NCBI RefSeq assembly: GCF_031755915.1
Contig: NC_083379.1
Span: 20,966,001 to 21,030,000, forward strand
Direction: 5' to 3'
DNA length: 64,000 nucleotides
Origin: Ziziphus jujuba
Lineage: Eukaryota; Streptophyta; Magnoliopsida; Rosales; Rhamnaceae
This document shows, piece by piece, positions 37,210 to 48,276 of this stretch. The notes below the pieces were generated by a model that saw nothing but the letters and a program-made list of their open reading frames with translations, ran no database searches and was not told where the DNA came from. A program made the translations under genes and the position numbers. The stretch's first letter is position 1. Each line of letters begins with the position of its first letter.

Positions 37210-38095
37210 TTATTTTACCTCACTCTTGGCCATTTTTGGATTTTTCTAACCCTCGGGTTTGCTATATTCTTTTCCCTCACAATTGAGTTTACAATACTTA
37301 CCTTAGACAATAAGCTAAGATTTATCCCCATGAATTGATAGTGAAACTGTGGGTGCCACACTAGACCTCTCTTTAAGATTTTCGGCCTCCCTCCTTTGTT
37401 GCATTTGAAGTTGGTCTCTAAACACTTTCTTTGGAGTTGACGGCTCCAGCTTAACTTTTTTCCATTTAAATTTAAATACAATGGAATTCTCTTTCACAGC
37501 ATATGGCATCCTTATCAAATTGCCATGGCTTCCCTAATAAAATATGATCAGTATACATAGGAACCACAGCACATAGTACAACATCTACATATTTATCAAT
37601 GCTGAATTTTACTTTGACTTGTTTATTTACTTTCATCTCACCACTATCATTAAGCTATTGTAATCTATATGGTTTTGAATGTTTAATGTTGCTAAGCCTA
37701 ATTTATCAACTACCAATTACTAATTACATTAGCACAACTTCCACTATCAACTATCATACTACATATGTTACCTTAAATTCCACATTGCGTGTGGAAGATG
37801 TTCTTTCGTTGTATTTGATCTTCATCTTTGTACACGATTAGAACCCTTCTTGCCACCAAACTAAATTCAGCCCTTAACGCTTTGAGTGCTTTGGATTTCT
37901 CATGCTCTTCATCTCCAGTTTCTTCATCAACAAATTCGGTTTCAGCATCACTTTCTTCATTTTCGGATTCCAAGTCTCCATTACCTTTCAGCACCATGAT
38001 TCTCTTATTCGGGCAATGATTAGCAATGTGAACTTGTCCCTGGAACTTAAAACGCACAATGTCATGAGTTCTAGAAGGTTTGGGATCAGATTTAT
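37210..38095 (-). pseudogene. Gag C-terminus and protease of the minus-strand element
   Basis: The minus strand from 38095 reads the zinc-knuckle region with two Cys lost (RFKFQGQVHIANHCPN in place of CxxC...H...C). An acidic stretch and VYKDEDQIQRKNIFHTQC (37855-37800) follow. Protease coding continues to about 37500 with many frameshifts, then a K/E-rich linker. It is interrupted at 38095 by the full-length element; the rest of gag is at 47197-48276. Confidence 0.8.
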
Positions 38096-39224
38096 TGATG
38101 CAAATCCACCGGAGCCCGCACAACCAACAACCTGCTGGGGTACCGACCCGATACGGATGAAGACCGGGCCAATCACTAGAGCTCAAGATAAGAGGTTTAG
38201 GGATCACCTTGCTGCCTTTATCTAGTTCATAATCCATTCTTAAGAGGGCGTGTCTATTCTTGAAGAACCAAGACCTGTTTTGACCATACAAGTGGTGGGA
38301 ACCGATATGGCCCCGGGTAGAGGTTTTGTACTTTTAAGGAGTCCGTGCAGCATGAAATGGATCCAATGCTTCATGGATTCAATTCATATGTATAATAGGA
38401 TGTGTAATCAAGTGAAGGAAGCTTCAAAACCATTCAAAAGAGGGGTGTGCGCATAAGGAGAAGTTTGGCTGGATTTTTGCTATTTTCTTGGTGGCTTTAT
38501 TGTATTTTGTTGATTTGGCTTTTTCTCTTTCTTCCAAGCAAGGGAAACGTGTTGGACTTCATGGTCAGCTTATTTGGCATCCTAAAAAGCATATTGAATC
38601 TGATTTGGAGCTCAAAGTGGTTGAAGAATGGTCAAAGTCAACTTAGTCAAAAAGCTAGTATTTTAGTTTCCCAATTTGATTCTACTTTTTGTTTTAGGAA
38701 ATTACCATTACTTTTTTGTTTTTATTTATTTATTTGCTGGAAAAATAAGTTTAGGAAATTTATTATTTTATTATTTTCATTGGAAATTAATTAATTCCTA
38801 ATTCAAAATAAAGGAATTAATTAATCCAAATTAGATTAGGAAAGGAGTGAAAATTTTGGCCACCATAGGAAACTACTTTGTATGGCCGGTATTCCCTTTT
38901 GATTTTAAGGTTTTATTTTATTAAAGTGTAGCCTATTTAAAGGCATATTTTTCAATAATAATTAAGCTTGAATTTATAAAGAAAATTATTTGTGAGATTG
39001 AATTCTCTTTGTTCTTTTGAACACCTAAAACACCATTAGTGAATGAATGTTTTAGCTTGACTTATCAATAGGCCTTCCATCACCTATTGTGGCATCTTTA
39101 TTATATACCAAGGTTTCTAATCACAGGTTGGTTAGGGGTCAAGGTGACCAGTAGAACTTGAACAGCATTAGATCCAGGCTAATATAATACGGGTTTAGGA
39201 GCAGGTCGTCCTTGGTTCTTATCA
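38096..39224 (+). mobile_element. 5' LTR of the 9.1-kb element
   Basis: 1,129 bp, TGATGCAAATCC...GGTTCTTATCA. The first 350 bp still resemble pol C-terminal coding (GPITRAQDKRF). A TATA-like CTATTTAAAGG lies near 38933. Confidence 0.9.
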
Positions 39225-40412
39225 TTTGGTATCAAAGACAAATTTTATTCAAGTTTGATCTATCTTTATTTGCTTTATTTGTTTTTGTGTTATTCTACAA
39301 TTTTAGTAGTAGGTTAAGGTTGCATCCATCCCATACACATTCTGCATATTTAAAAAAAAAAAAAAATTCATTCCTAGTTGAATTAGGATTTCCTAGTTTT
39401 ATCGTATTTTTGTTTCCTAGTTTGTTGGTTGTTTTTCATCATTGTTCTTGTTAATTTTGGTTTTTGTTGATTTTTCTTTGCTGTTTTAGTCTTAAGTATT
39501 TGCATTCATATATTAAAAAAAAAAAAAAAAACAAAGAAGGATTTGCGGCAACATTATATATATAAAAAGAAAAAAAAACTGCACTTTTGTTTTTCTTGAA
39601 GGCCACGGGTTTGGTGGATTTTTGGTGTGGAATTGCAATTTTTAGTGTTGATATTTTCTACTGCAGTTGTTTTCATGTTCTTTGAGTGACAAAGAAAAAA
39701 GGAAGAAAAAGGCGAATAAAAAAAAAACTTTTGGTTTGTTGAATTTGGTGTTTGCTGGAAATTTCTTTGAACTGCTGCATTGTTGGCTATTTGTTACATA
39801 TTTGGAGTTGCTGGAGAATTATTTTTGCTAATGGATATTTGGATTTTGGGTGTTTAAATTATTTGGATTAAAATTAGATAAAGGAATTGATACAAAACTT
39901 GAATTACAAGAACAACAACCAACATTATTCTTAATTTTTGTTCGATGAATTACAAGAACAACAAGCAACAGTATTCTTAATTTTTGTTCGATTTGATTCT
40001 TCTTCATGTTTGAAATTCTTTTTTCTAAATTTTATTCTTGAATCCTTAAACTCTTACCATCTGGTCCAGTTCTTAAAAATTCCAAATTTTTCTCATTGAT
40101 TGGCCTTATTTTGCCTAGAAAAGTCGAAAACTAGGATTTGTTAATTTTTTCGGTATTCCTTACTTTTTGCCACTGTATTGTTGATAAGTTTAATTAAAAC
40201 ATACTTGTGATCTAATTACTTTTTTCTGGGTGTTTTAATTAGAACTTTGAGATAATTCATTGACTGAAAAAAGGCAAGAGTGTGTGAGCTTAAAAAAGGG
40301 TAAAAGCCGAAACTAGTGTGAAAACACGAGTGTCGAGACCTTGATTGAGAGAAACATGTGAGGGAGTGAATTTTGGTGAGAATTTATTTTATTTTGCATT
40401 ATTTATACTAAC
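39225..40412 (+). other. leader of the 9.1-kb element
   Basis: Primer-binding site variant TGGTATCAAAGACA at about 39227-39240. A 1.2-kb non-coding leader with A-rich tracts follows, including a direct repeat of a 60-bp segment (GAATTACAAGAACAACAA.. at about 39900 and 39948). The GNRA hairpin is at 40316-40327, just before the gag start at 40413. Confidence 0.75.
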
Positions 40413-40729
40413 ATGGTAGATTCAAGGGTGAGAAGAGGAGATCCACTTTAATAATTAATGAAGAAGAGTCTGTAGGATTCCATGGTGGTTCCCGAGCTTC
40501 GGGGAGTGGTAAGTAAACGGACATGAGGGCTGTCTTGGAGAAACTACAGTGGATGAATACTCAATTTTTCCATTTAAATCAAAGGATGGATAGGTTAGAA
40601 ACATCCCAAAGAGTGCCGAATATAAGACTAGATGCTCATGGAGGATGAAGTCAAGGTCGAGGACGCCAAAGGCGACCAAGAGAGGAATTCGGGGGAAGTA
40701 ACTTTGGAGATGACTTGGATGAGGGGTTT
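40413..40729 (+). pseudogene. gag N-terminus, split by a solo LTR
   Basis: Starts MVDSRVRRGD and then shifts frame. GSRASGSG, MDRLETSQ, and an RG-rich then FGDDLDEGF stretch can be read across frames, with a stop near 40515. It resumes after the solo LTR at 41699 with FDEIVEPQ. Confidence 0.8.
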
Positions 40730-41698
40730 TGATGTGATTCTGTCCGTGTCCACACATCCATCCATGTCTCGAAGGACATCCATACCTCGGAGGGCAACCA
40801 TACCTCGGATACCTCGGAGTGCATCCATACATCGGAGGACATCCACACCTCGGGGAGCATTTTACCTCAGACAACATCAGTCCATCCATGTCTTGGGCAA
40901 CACCAGTTCCTTTGGACATCAACAGCACATTCATACCTCGGATAACATTCCACCTCGGCTATCAACTATCTTGGACATCTGACTCTTGTTCAACTATTTC
41001 GGACATCTTATTGTTGTCCAACTATATAGTTCGGACACAAGCTAACTCAGATGAAAGGCATGTTTGGACACAAGCTAACTTGGATGGAAGACAAGCTCGG
41101 TCATGAGTTAGCTCGGTTGAAGACATAATTCAGCCTAAATGTCAAAGTCAACTCATTACCTAATTTGCGATTGACTTTTTTTTTTCTTTTTCTTTTTTGG
41201 GTTTTTATTTATTTTATTTGCTGGACAAGTAAGTTTAGGAAAGTTTTTTCTATTTTATTATTTTGTTTGTAAATTAATTAATTCCTAATTGAAAATAAGG
41301 GAATTAATTAATTAGACTAGGAAAAGGAAAGATTCGGTTAAGCTAGAATTCTTCATTGTGTGGCCTGTTTTTGCTAGGGTTTTTAGGGTTTATTTTATTT
41401 CTTTCAAAGCCTATTTAAAGGCTTATTTTTCAATAAGAATACAACTTTGATTTGATTGAGACAATACTTGTGAGATTAATTATCTCTTTGTTCTTTGAGA
41501 ACACCATTAGAGAATTGGTTGTTTTAGCTTGACTTATCAATAGGTTTTCCATCCCCTATTGTGGTGTCTACATTATACCAAGGTTTCTAACCACAGGTTG
41601 GTTAGGGATTGAGGTCAATTCCATTAGAACTTGAACTTAATTAAGATCCGGGCTAATATAATACGGGTTTAGGAGCATGTCATCCTAGATTCGTATCA
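40730..41698 (+). mobile_element. solo LTR with replaced U3 and target duplication GGTTT
   Basis: Flanked by GGTTT on both sides (40725-40729 and 41699-41703), starting TGATGTGATTC and ending GATTCGTATCA. The 3' part from about 41135 is the normal CRM-like LTR. Positions about 40745-41130 are unrelated to all other copies: the usual pol-tail-coding U3 is replaced by a degenerate array of words like CATACCTCGGA and GGACATC. Only the first dozen bases match the family start. Open frames here (40455-40934 minus and others) follow from the repeats. Confidence 0.88.
40745..41100 (+). repeat. degenerate minisatellite with CATACCTCGGA core in a U3
   Basis: Units of about 15-30 bp built on ACATCCATACCTCGG occur more than ten times with many changes. 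The clearest run is 40788-40860. Further right the units decay to CTATTTCGGACATC and AGTTCGGACA forms. Confidence 0.7.
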
Positions 41699-42740
41699 GG
41701 TTTGATGAAATTGTTGAACCTCAAGAAAGGCCAATCCATGAGAGACCAACACGGAATGAAGTTGATGATCTTGGGAACATCAAGGTAAACATTCCACCTT
41801 TCATGGGAAAAAGTGATCCAGAAGCATATTTGGAATGAGAGGAGAGAATGGAGATGATATTTTATTGTCATAATTATTCGAACGCCAAGAAGGTGATGTT
41901 GGCAGCCATGGAGTTTGGTCATTATGCACTCCAATGGTGGACCAATGAGAAAAACACCCGAAGGAGAGTTGGTGAGAGGAGCCATGAGGAAGCGGTTCGT
42001 ACCATCACATTATCATAGGTTGCTGCATCAAAGGCTTTAATCCCTATCTCAAGGAAGTAGGTCTATGGAGGATTATTACAAGGAGATGGAGATGCTCATG
42101 ATGAGGTTAAACATGAATGAGGATAGAGAAGCAACCATGGCAAGATTCCTTGGTGGTTTAAATCGTGAGATAGCCTGCCAACTAAGATTGCAACAATATG
42201 TGGAATTGGAAGAGATGTTGCATGTGGCTATTAAATTGGAGCATCAATTCAAGAGAAGGGGTGTAGGCTCATAGTTTGGAGGAGTTTCCAATAGTGGAAG
42301 ATCAATTCCAAGTGGCTGGAGAAACAATCTAAGCTATGAATGCAAGCCAAAGCCGGAGGTGGGAGAAGAAAGCACCAATTGGCCAAGAAAGGAGCTTAAA
42401 GCCGAATCTGTCCAAGCACATAAAAATAAGGTAAAATCTGATCCTAAACCTTCAAGATCAAGAGAAATTATTTATTTTAAGTGCCAAGGATGAGGATATA
42501 TCACTAGCCAATGCCCGAATAGAAGGATCATGGTGTTAAAAGGCAATGATGAGCTAGAGTTGGAAAGTGAAGAAAGTGAGCGTGAAACTGAGCAAGAGGA
42601 AGAGGAAGAGCTTGAAGGTGAGGCAGAAACTTTGAAAGCTTCCCATACTGAATTAAGCTTGGTTTCTAGGAGAGTGCTGGCTGCATACAAAGATGAGGAT
42701 GAAATTCAAAGAGAGAACATCTTCCACACCGAATGTGAAA
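41699..42740 (+). pseudogene. gag, main part and zinc knuckle, broken
   Basis: Continues from 40729 with FDEIVEPQ, NIKVNIPPFMGKSDPEAYLE, MEMIFYCHNYSNAKK and HYALQWWTNEKN. MEDYYKEMEMLMMRLNMNED starts at 42065. The zinc knuckle (about 42470-42510) reads YFKCQG, then a stop, then GYITSQC, so it has lost its first Cys and its His. An acidic stretch (42545-42630) and RVLAAYKDEDEIQREN lead to protease. It has a stop at YLE-stop-EER and frameshifts after 41980. Confidence 0.85.
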
Positions 42741-43294
42741 TCAATGTATGATTTGTAGTATGATTATTGATAGTGGAAGTTGTACCAATGTAACTAGTAA
42801 TCCTGTGGTAGATAAATTAGGATTAACAACTATTAAACATCCAGAACCATATAGAGTACAATAGCTAAATGATAGTGGTGAGATGAAAATAAATAAACAA
42901 GCCAAAGTAAAATTCAGCATTGATAAATATGTGGATGTGGTTTTGTGTGATGTTGTGCCTATGCATGCGGGATATATTTTACTTGGTAGGTCTTGGCAAT
43001 TTGATAGAGATGCCATTCATTATGGTAGGTTTAGATTTAAAGGTAAAAAGGTCAAGCTAGAGGCATTAACTCCTAAAGAGGTGTACAAAGATCAAATTCA
43101 AATACAACAAAGGAGGATGGCCGAACAACTTAAGGACAGGACTAGTATGGCCCCCATGGAAACAACACCCATCTAAGGAGTCCAAGCCATGCAAGACCAA
43201 CCAGTTAAGTGTTATAAAGCCCAACTTGAGTGGAAAAACAAGAGAAGGCTAAAATTGGAGTGAAAAATAATGAGAAACCCATGAGTGAGGAAAA
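42741..43294 (+). pseudogene. protease and linker of the 9.1-kb element
   Basis: The catalytic motif IIDSGSCTNV (about 42762-42791) keeps the canonical Asp-Ser-Gly, unlike the copy at 26368. YILLGRSWQFD (42970-43002) is the C-terminal conserved segment, with Pro changed to Ser. There is a stop after PYRVQ and another after PMETTPI. Confidence 0.82.
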
Positions 43295-44130
43295 ATGTGT
43301 TATGGCCGAGAGAGAAAGAGAGGAAAAGAAATGAAAGAAAGAAAGAATAAAAATTTTGATTTGAGTTTTGGAGATGTAAATAAAGCTATCTTGAGTAAGA
43401 AACCATTGCTGGTCATGATTTATAAAGATAATTATTTTAATGATCAAGCTAACCTTGAAGAACTTGAATTGTCAAGTTCATTTTTTTCTCTTTTGCAAGA
43501 TTTTGAAGATGTCTTTCGGGATGAAATCCCAAAGGGATTATCACCAATTAGAGGGATTGAACATCAAATTAACTTTGTTCCAAGGGGCTGCCATACCAAA
43601 TAGACCTGTATATAGAAGCAATCCCGAAAAAACAAAGGAGTTACAAAAACAGGTAAGTGAGTTACTTGATAAAGGTTATATTTGTGAGAGTATGAGTCCA
43701 TGTGCTGTTCCTATTTTATTAGTGCCTAAAATATGGTTCTTGGAGAATGTGTGTTGATTGTAGGGCTATAAATAATATCACCATTAAATATAGATATCCA
43801 ATTCCTAGATTAGATGATATGCTTGATGAATTGCATGGTGCTTGCTTGTTTACTAAAATTGATCTTAGGAGTGGATACCATCAAATTAGGATGAAAGAAA
43901 GTAATGAATGAAAGACTGCATTTAAAACTAAATATGGACTGTATGAATGGTTAGTGATGTCTTTTGGTTTAACTAGTACACCTAGTACTTTTATAAGGCT
44001 TATGAATCATGTTATGTGTCCATTTATTGGTAAATTTGTGGTTGTGTACTTTGATGAAATTTTAGTATATAGCCGAAACTTGGATGAGCATGTAGACCAC
44101 CTTAGGTAAGTTTTAAATATCCTTAGGAAG
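43295..44130 (+). pseudogene. reverse transcriptase of the 9.1-kb element
   Basis: Readable motifs are SFGDVNKAILSKKPLL, GLSPIRGIEHQINFVP, then a frameshift at about 43585, YRSNPEKTKELQKQV and [15 protein letters not shown], another shift that loses [31 protein letters not shown], and [11 protein letters not shown]. The catalytic YFDD is changed to YFDE (44047-44058), which alone would be expected to inactivate the enzyme. Stops lie at NE-stop-K and after DHLR. Confidence 0.87.
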
Positions 44131-44870
44131 AAAGGTTGTTTGCTAACGTGAAAAAGTGTGAATTTTGCAAAGATGAGCTTGTTTTCCTAGGATTTGTAGT
44201 AAGTGCTACACGAATCAAAGTTGATCAATCTAAAGTTTAAGCAATCAAGGAGTGGCCGACACCAACATCTATCACTCAAGTGAGGAGCTTTCATGCTTTG
44301 GCAAGCTTTTATCGAATATTTTTCAAGGACTTTAGCACCATCGCGGCACTTTTGAATGAAGTTGTAAAGAAGAATGTTGGCTTTAAATGGGGGGAAGTAC
44401 AAGAAAAAATGTGTAATGCACCTTTATTTGTTTTACCAAATTTTTCTAAGACTTTTGAAATTGAATGTGATGGGTGTAGGTATTGGAGCTGTATTAATGT
44501 AAGAAGGAAGGCCCATAGCCTACTTTAGTGAGAAATTAAATGGAGCTACATTAAACTACCCGATATATGACAAGGAGATGTATGCTTTGGTGAGGGCTTT
44601 GGAAACGTGGCAGCACTATCTCATGCCAAAAGAATTTGGGATTCACGAATCTTTAAAGCACATTAAAGGTCAAGAGAAGCTCAACCAAAGGCATGCCAAG
44701 TGGATTGAATTTATTGAGACCTTTCCATATGTGATCAGCTACAAAAAATGTAAGAAAAATGTGGTTGCCGATGCATTATCCCGAAGGTATGTTCTCTTTC
44801 CTACCTTAGATGCTAGATTGCTTGGTTTTGAACAATGAAAGGAACTTTATGAGCATGATAGTGACTTTGG
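44131..44870 (+). pseudogene. RNase H of the 9.1-kb element
   Basis: Connection motifs HALASFY and [16 protein letters not shown] (44340-44408) are followed by a short deletion, then [21 protein letters not shown] precedes the frame at 44578 with [38 protein letters not shown], and [25 protein letters not shown] before a stop. A deletion removes TD from the usual HTDHESL motif. Confidence 0.85.
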
Positions 44871-45650
44871 GGAAATATTTAGGACCTGGTTGAAACATGG
44901 ATTTAATAAATTTACATATTTGAGGGGTATTGGTTTAAGGAAAACAAATTTTGTGTGCCTAATTGTAGCATTAGGGAATTACTAGTTCGAGAAGGTCATG
45001 GGGGTGGTTTAATGGGACATTTTGGTGTTTTAAAAACTTTATCCTTGCTGTAATAACATTTTTATTGGCCTAACATGAAGAGAGATGTTGAGAAAATATG
45101 TAAAAGGTGCTTGAAATGTCGAAAGACCAAGTCCACATTGAGACCGCACGGATTGTACCATCCTTTACCAATTCCTTCACATCATTGGGTAGATTTGTCT
45201 ATGGATTTTATTCTTGGTTTTTCTAGGTCAAGGATAGGTAAGGATTCAATATTTGCTATTGTGGATAGATTTTCTAAGATGGCACATTTTATTGCATGTA
45301 ATAAAACTGATGATGCATCTAATGTTGCTAATTTATTTTTCAAAGAAATTATGAGGTTACATGGAATGCCTAGGACTATTGTTTTAGATAGGGATGCTAA
45401 GTTCTTAAGTTATTTTTGGAAAACTTTGTGGCCTAAGTTAGGTACTAAGTTATTATTTTCAATTACTTGTCATCTACAAACTGATGGACAAACCGAAGTA
45501 GTAAATAGGACTTTGTCTGCATTGTTGAGAGCATTAATTAGTAGAAATTTGAGAAATTGGGAGGATTGTTTGCCACATGTTGACTTTGCTTATAAAATTT
45601 CTTTACATTCAGAAACTAATTTTACTCCTTTTGAAGTTTTTTGATAGTTT
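44871..45650 (+). pseudogene. integrase zinc and catalytic domains
   Basis: The HHCC zinc region is HGGGLMGHFG (about 44998-45027), then [20 protein letters not shown]. The open frame 45075-45644 carries the core: [13 protein letters not shown] (first Asp), [15 protein letters not shown] (second Asp) and [12 protein letters not shown] (Glu), so the DDE residues are all present. There is a stop in the zinc region (LL-stop-QHF) and the frame ends at PFEVF. Confidence 0.9.
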
Positions 45651-46428
45651 TAATCCTTTGACTCCATTAGATCTAACACCTTTACCTTTAAGTGAACGTG
45701 CTAATCTAGATGGAAAACAAAAACCTAATTTTGTAAAGCAGATTTATGAAAAGACCAAGGCAAATATTGAAAGGAGGACCGAGCAATATGCAAGGATTGC
45801 TAACCAAGGCTGAAAATAGGTTGTCTTTGAACCTGGGGATTAGGTTTGATTGCACTTGAGGAATGAAAGGTTTTCCGAATAGCGGAAATCAAAACTGATG
45901 CCGAGAGGAGATGGACCTTTTCAAGTTTTGGAGCGGATAAATGACAATGCTTACAAACTTGATTTACCGGGTGAGTATAATGTTAGTGCTATATTCAATG
46001 TTGCTGATTTGTCTCCTTTTTCTGTAGGTGATGACTTTGATTTGAGGGAAAATCCTTTTAAAGAGGAGGGTAATGATGTGAATCCGCCCGAGCCTGTAGA
46101 ATCAACAACCCACTGGGACCCGATACGGATGAAGACCGAGCCAATCACTAGAGCTCAAGCTAAGAGGTTTAGGGAACACTTTACTACCTTTATCCAGTGC
46201 ATAATCCATTCTCAAGAGGGTGTGTTTATTCCCAAAGGACCAAGACCTGTTTTGACCATACAAGTTATGGGAGTCGATACAGCCCGGGTAGCGATTTTGG
46301 TAACTTTAAGGAGTCTGGGTAGCATGAAATGGGTCCAATGCTTCATGGATTCAATTAATATGTCTAAGAGGATATGGAATAAAGTCAAGGCAGCTTCAAA
46401 ACCATTCAAAAGAGGGGTGTGTGCATAA
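45651..46428 (+). pseudogene. integrase C-terminus running on into the 3' LTR
   Basis: After a frameshift, ERANLDGKQK and ERRTEQYARIAN are followed by a stop. The frame from 45898 reads the GPY/F-type module (MPRGDGPFQVLERINDNAYK, LDLPGEYNVSAIFNVADLSPF). It continues without a stop through the polypurine tract and 355 bp of the 3' LTR, with PITRAQAKRFREHF at about 46140-46181. It ends at 46428. An integrase tail encoded inside the LTR is a known property of CRM chromoviruses, whose tail carries the CR motif. Confidence 0.82.
46060..46073 (+). promoter_or_regulatory. polypurine tract
   Basis: AAAGAGGAGGGTAA lies directly before the 3' LTR start TGATGTGAATCC. It is also coding, for part of FKEEGN. 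Confidence 0.8.
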
Positions 46429-47196
46429 GGAGAAGTTTGGCCAAATTTTTGTTGTTTTCTTGCTCACTTTACTATATTTTGTTGAGTTGGCTTTTTCTTT
46501 TTCTTCCAAGCAAGGACAACATGTGGGACTTCATGGTCAGCTTATTTGGCATCCTAAAAAGCATATTGAAGCTGATTTTGAGCTCAAAGTGGTTAAAGAA
46601 TGGGCAAAGTCAACTTAGTCAAAAAACTAGTATTTTAGTTTCCTAATTTGATTCTACTTTTTGTTTTAGGAAATTAGCATTACTTTTTGTTTTTTATTTA
46701 TTTATTTGCTTGACAAATAAGTTTAGGAAAGTTATTATTTTATTATTTTTATTGTAAATTAATTAATTCCTAATTCAAAATAAAAAAAATTAATTAATCC
46801 AAATTAGAGTAGGAAAGGAGTGAGAATTTCGGCCACCATAGGAAACTACTTTGCATGGTCGGTTTTCCCTTTTGATTTTAGGGTTTTATTTTGTAACTTT
46901 GTAGCCTATTTAAAGGCTTATTTTTCAATAAGAATTAAGCTTGAATTTATATAGAAAATTATTTGTGAGATTGAATTCTCTTTATTCTTTTGAATACTTA
47001 AAACACTATTAGTGAATGAGTGTTTTAGTTTGACTTATTAATAGGTCTTCCATCGCCTATTATGGCATCTTCATTATATACCAAAGTTTCTAATCACAGG
47101 TTGGTTAGGGGTCAAGGTGATCATTAGAACTTGAACATCATTAAATCCGGCTAATATAATATGGGTTTAGGAGCAGGTGGTACTAGGTTCGTATCA
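46074..47196 (+). mobile_element. 3' LTR of the 9.1-kb element
   Basis: 1,123 bp, TGATGTGAATCC...GGTTCGTATCA. TATA-like CTATTTAAAGG at 46906-46916. The right flank TTTAC pairs with TTTAT before 38096. Confidence 0.92.
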
Positions 47197-48276
47197 TTTA
47201 CCTTCATTGCTTGGTGCTTGGATAGATTCAGCCTTGGCTTCCCTTTTTGGCTGATTGCTGCTTTCCTCACCTAGCTTTGGTTTTGGTTTCTTGTCATATG
47301 TGGGATTGCTTCTCCCAACATTGGATTTGTCCTCCCACTTCTTGTACCACCTCCAAACTGTGAGCTTGTACCCCTCCTCTTGATTTGATTTTTGATCCTG
47401 ATGGCCACATGAAACATCTCCTCCAATTCTACATATTGTTGTAGCTCTACTTGATTGGCTATCTTTCGATTCAAACCTCGCAAAAACCTTGCCATGGTTG
47501 CCTCATGATCCTCATTCATACTCAGTCTCACCATGAGCATCTCCATCTCCTTGTAATAATCTTCCACGGTCCTATTTTCTTGAGATAAAGATTGTACCTT
47601 TGATGTACCAACCTATGATAATGAGTCGGTACAAATCGCTTCCTCATGGCTCCCTTCATTTGTGGCCGAGTAGTAATCAATTCATTACCTACTCTTCTTC
47701 TGGTAATTTGCTCATTTATCCACCATTGGATGCATAATGGCCAAATTTCAAAGCTTCCAATTTAACTTTTTTACCCTCCAAATAGCTATGACAGTCGAAT
47801 ATCATCTCCATTCGCTCCTCCCATTCTAAGTAAGCCTCCGGATCACTTTTTCCCATAAAAGTTGGTATGTTAGCCTTAATATTTCTAAGATCATCATCCT
47901 CATTCCTTGTGGGTCTCCCACGGGTTGGTCTTCCTTGGAGTGCAAAAATATCATCAATTTCTTCTTCAAGATTATCTCCAAAATTACCTTCCTCGAATTC
48001 CTCTCTAGGTTGCCCTCGGCCTCCTCGACCTTGACCTCGGCCTCCATGTACATCAAACCTTATATTCGGCCCACCTTTTGATGTTTCTAACCTATCCATC
48101 ATTTGATCTTGATGATCAAATCGAGCATTCATCCGCTGTAATTGTTCTAAGACCGCCATCATGTCGGTAGTTTTGCCTCCACTTCCCGTTGCTCTTGAAT
48201 CACCTTTGAACCCTATAGATTCTTCTTCATCAATTCTTAATGATCCATCTCCTCTCCTCATCCTTGAATCTTCCAT
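47197..48276 (-). pseudogene. gag of the minus-strand element (N-terminal part)
   Basis: Start codon at 48276-48274 (MEDSRMRRGDGSLRIDEEES). The frame stays open to about 47716 through MDRLETSKGG, a Gly/Arg-rich RGQGRGGRGQPRE stretch, NIKANIPTFMGKSDPEAYLE, and WEERMEMIFDCHSYLEGKK. It is the best-preserved gag N-terminus in the window. After a frameshift, 47567-47271 reads MEDYYKEMEMLMVRLSMNED and VELEEMFHVAIRIKNQ. At 47197 it is split by the 9.1-kb element and continues at 38095. Confidence 0.88.

Larger units (their letters stand above)
38096..47196 (+). mobile_element. most complete CRM-like Ty3/gypsy element in the window
   Basis: 9.1 kb: LTR 38096-39224, primer-binding site, leader, gag, protease, reverse transcriptase, RNase H, integrase, polypurine tract and LTR 46074-47196. 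It is inserted in gag of the minus-strand element; flanks TTTAT (38091-38095) and TTTAC (47197-47201) are a 4-of-5 target duplication, and the host gag reads on across it. It contains a 969-bp solo LTR in its own gag. By eye the two LTRs differ at roughly 12-15% of positions, so the insertion is old. Stops and frameshifts affect every domain. LTR ends TGATG...ATCA, the Met primer and a pol frame entering the 3' LTR fit the CRM clade. Confidence 0.88.

Noticed and set aside
40455..40934. 159-codon open frame with a repeated RYGCPPRYG-like pattern, minus strand.
   Set aside because: It spans the gag/solo LTR junction and results from the degenerate CCTCGG array; no gene context.
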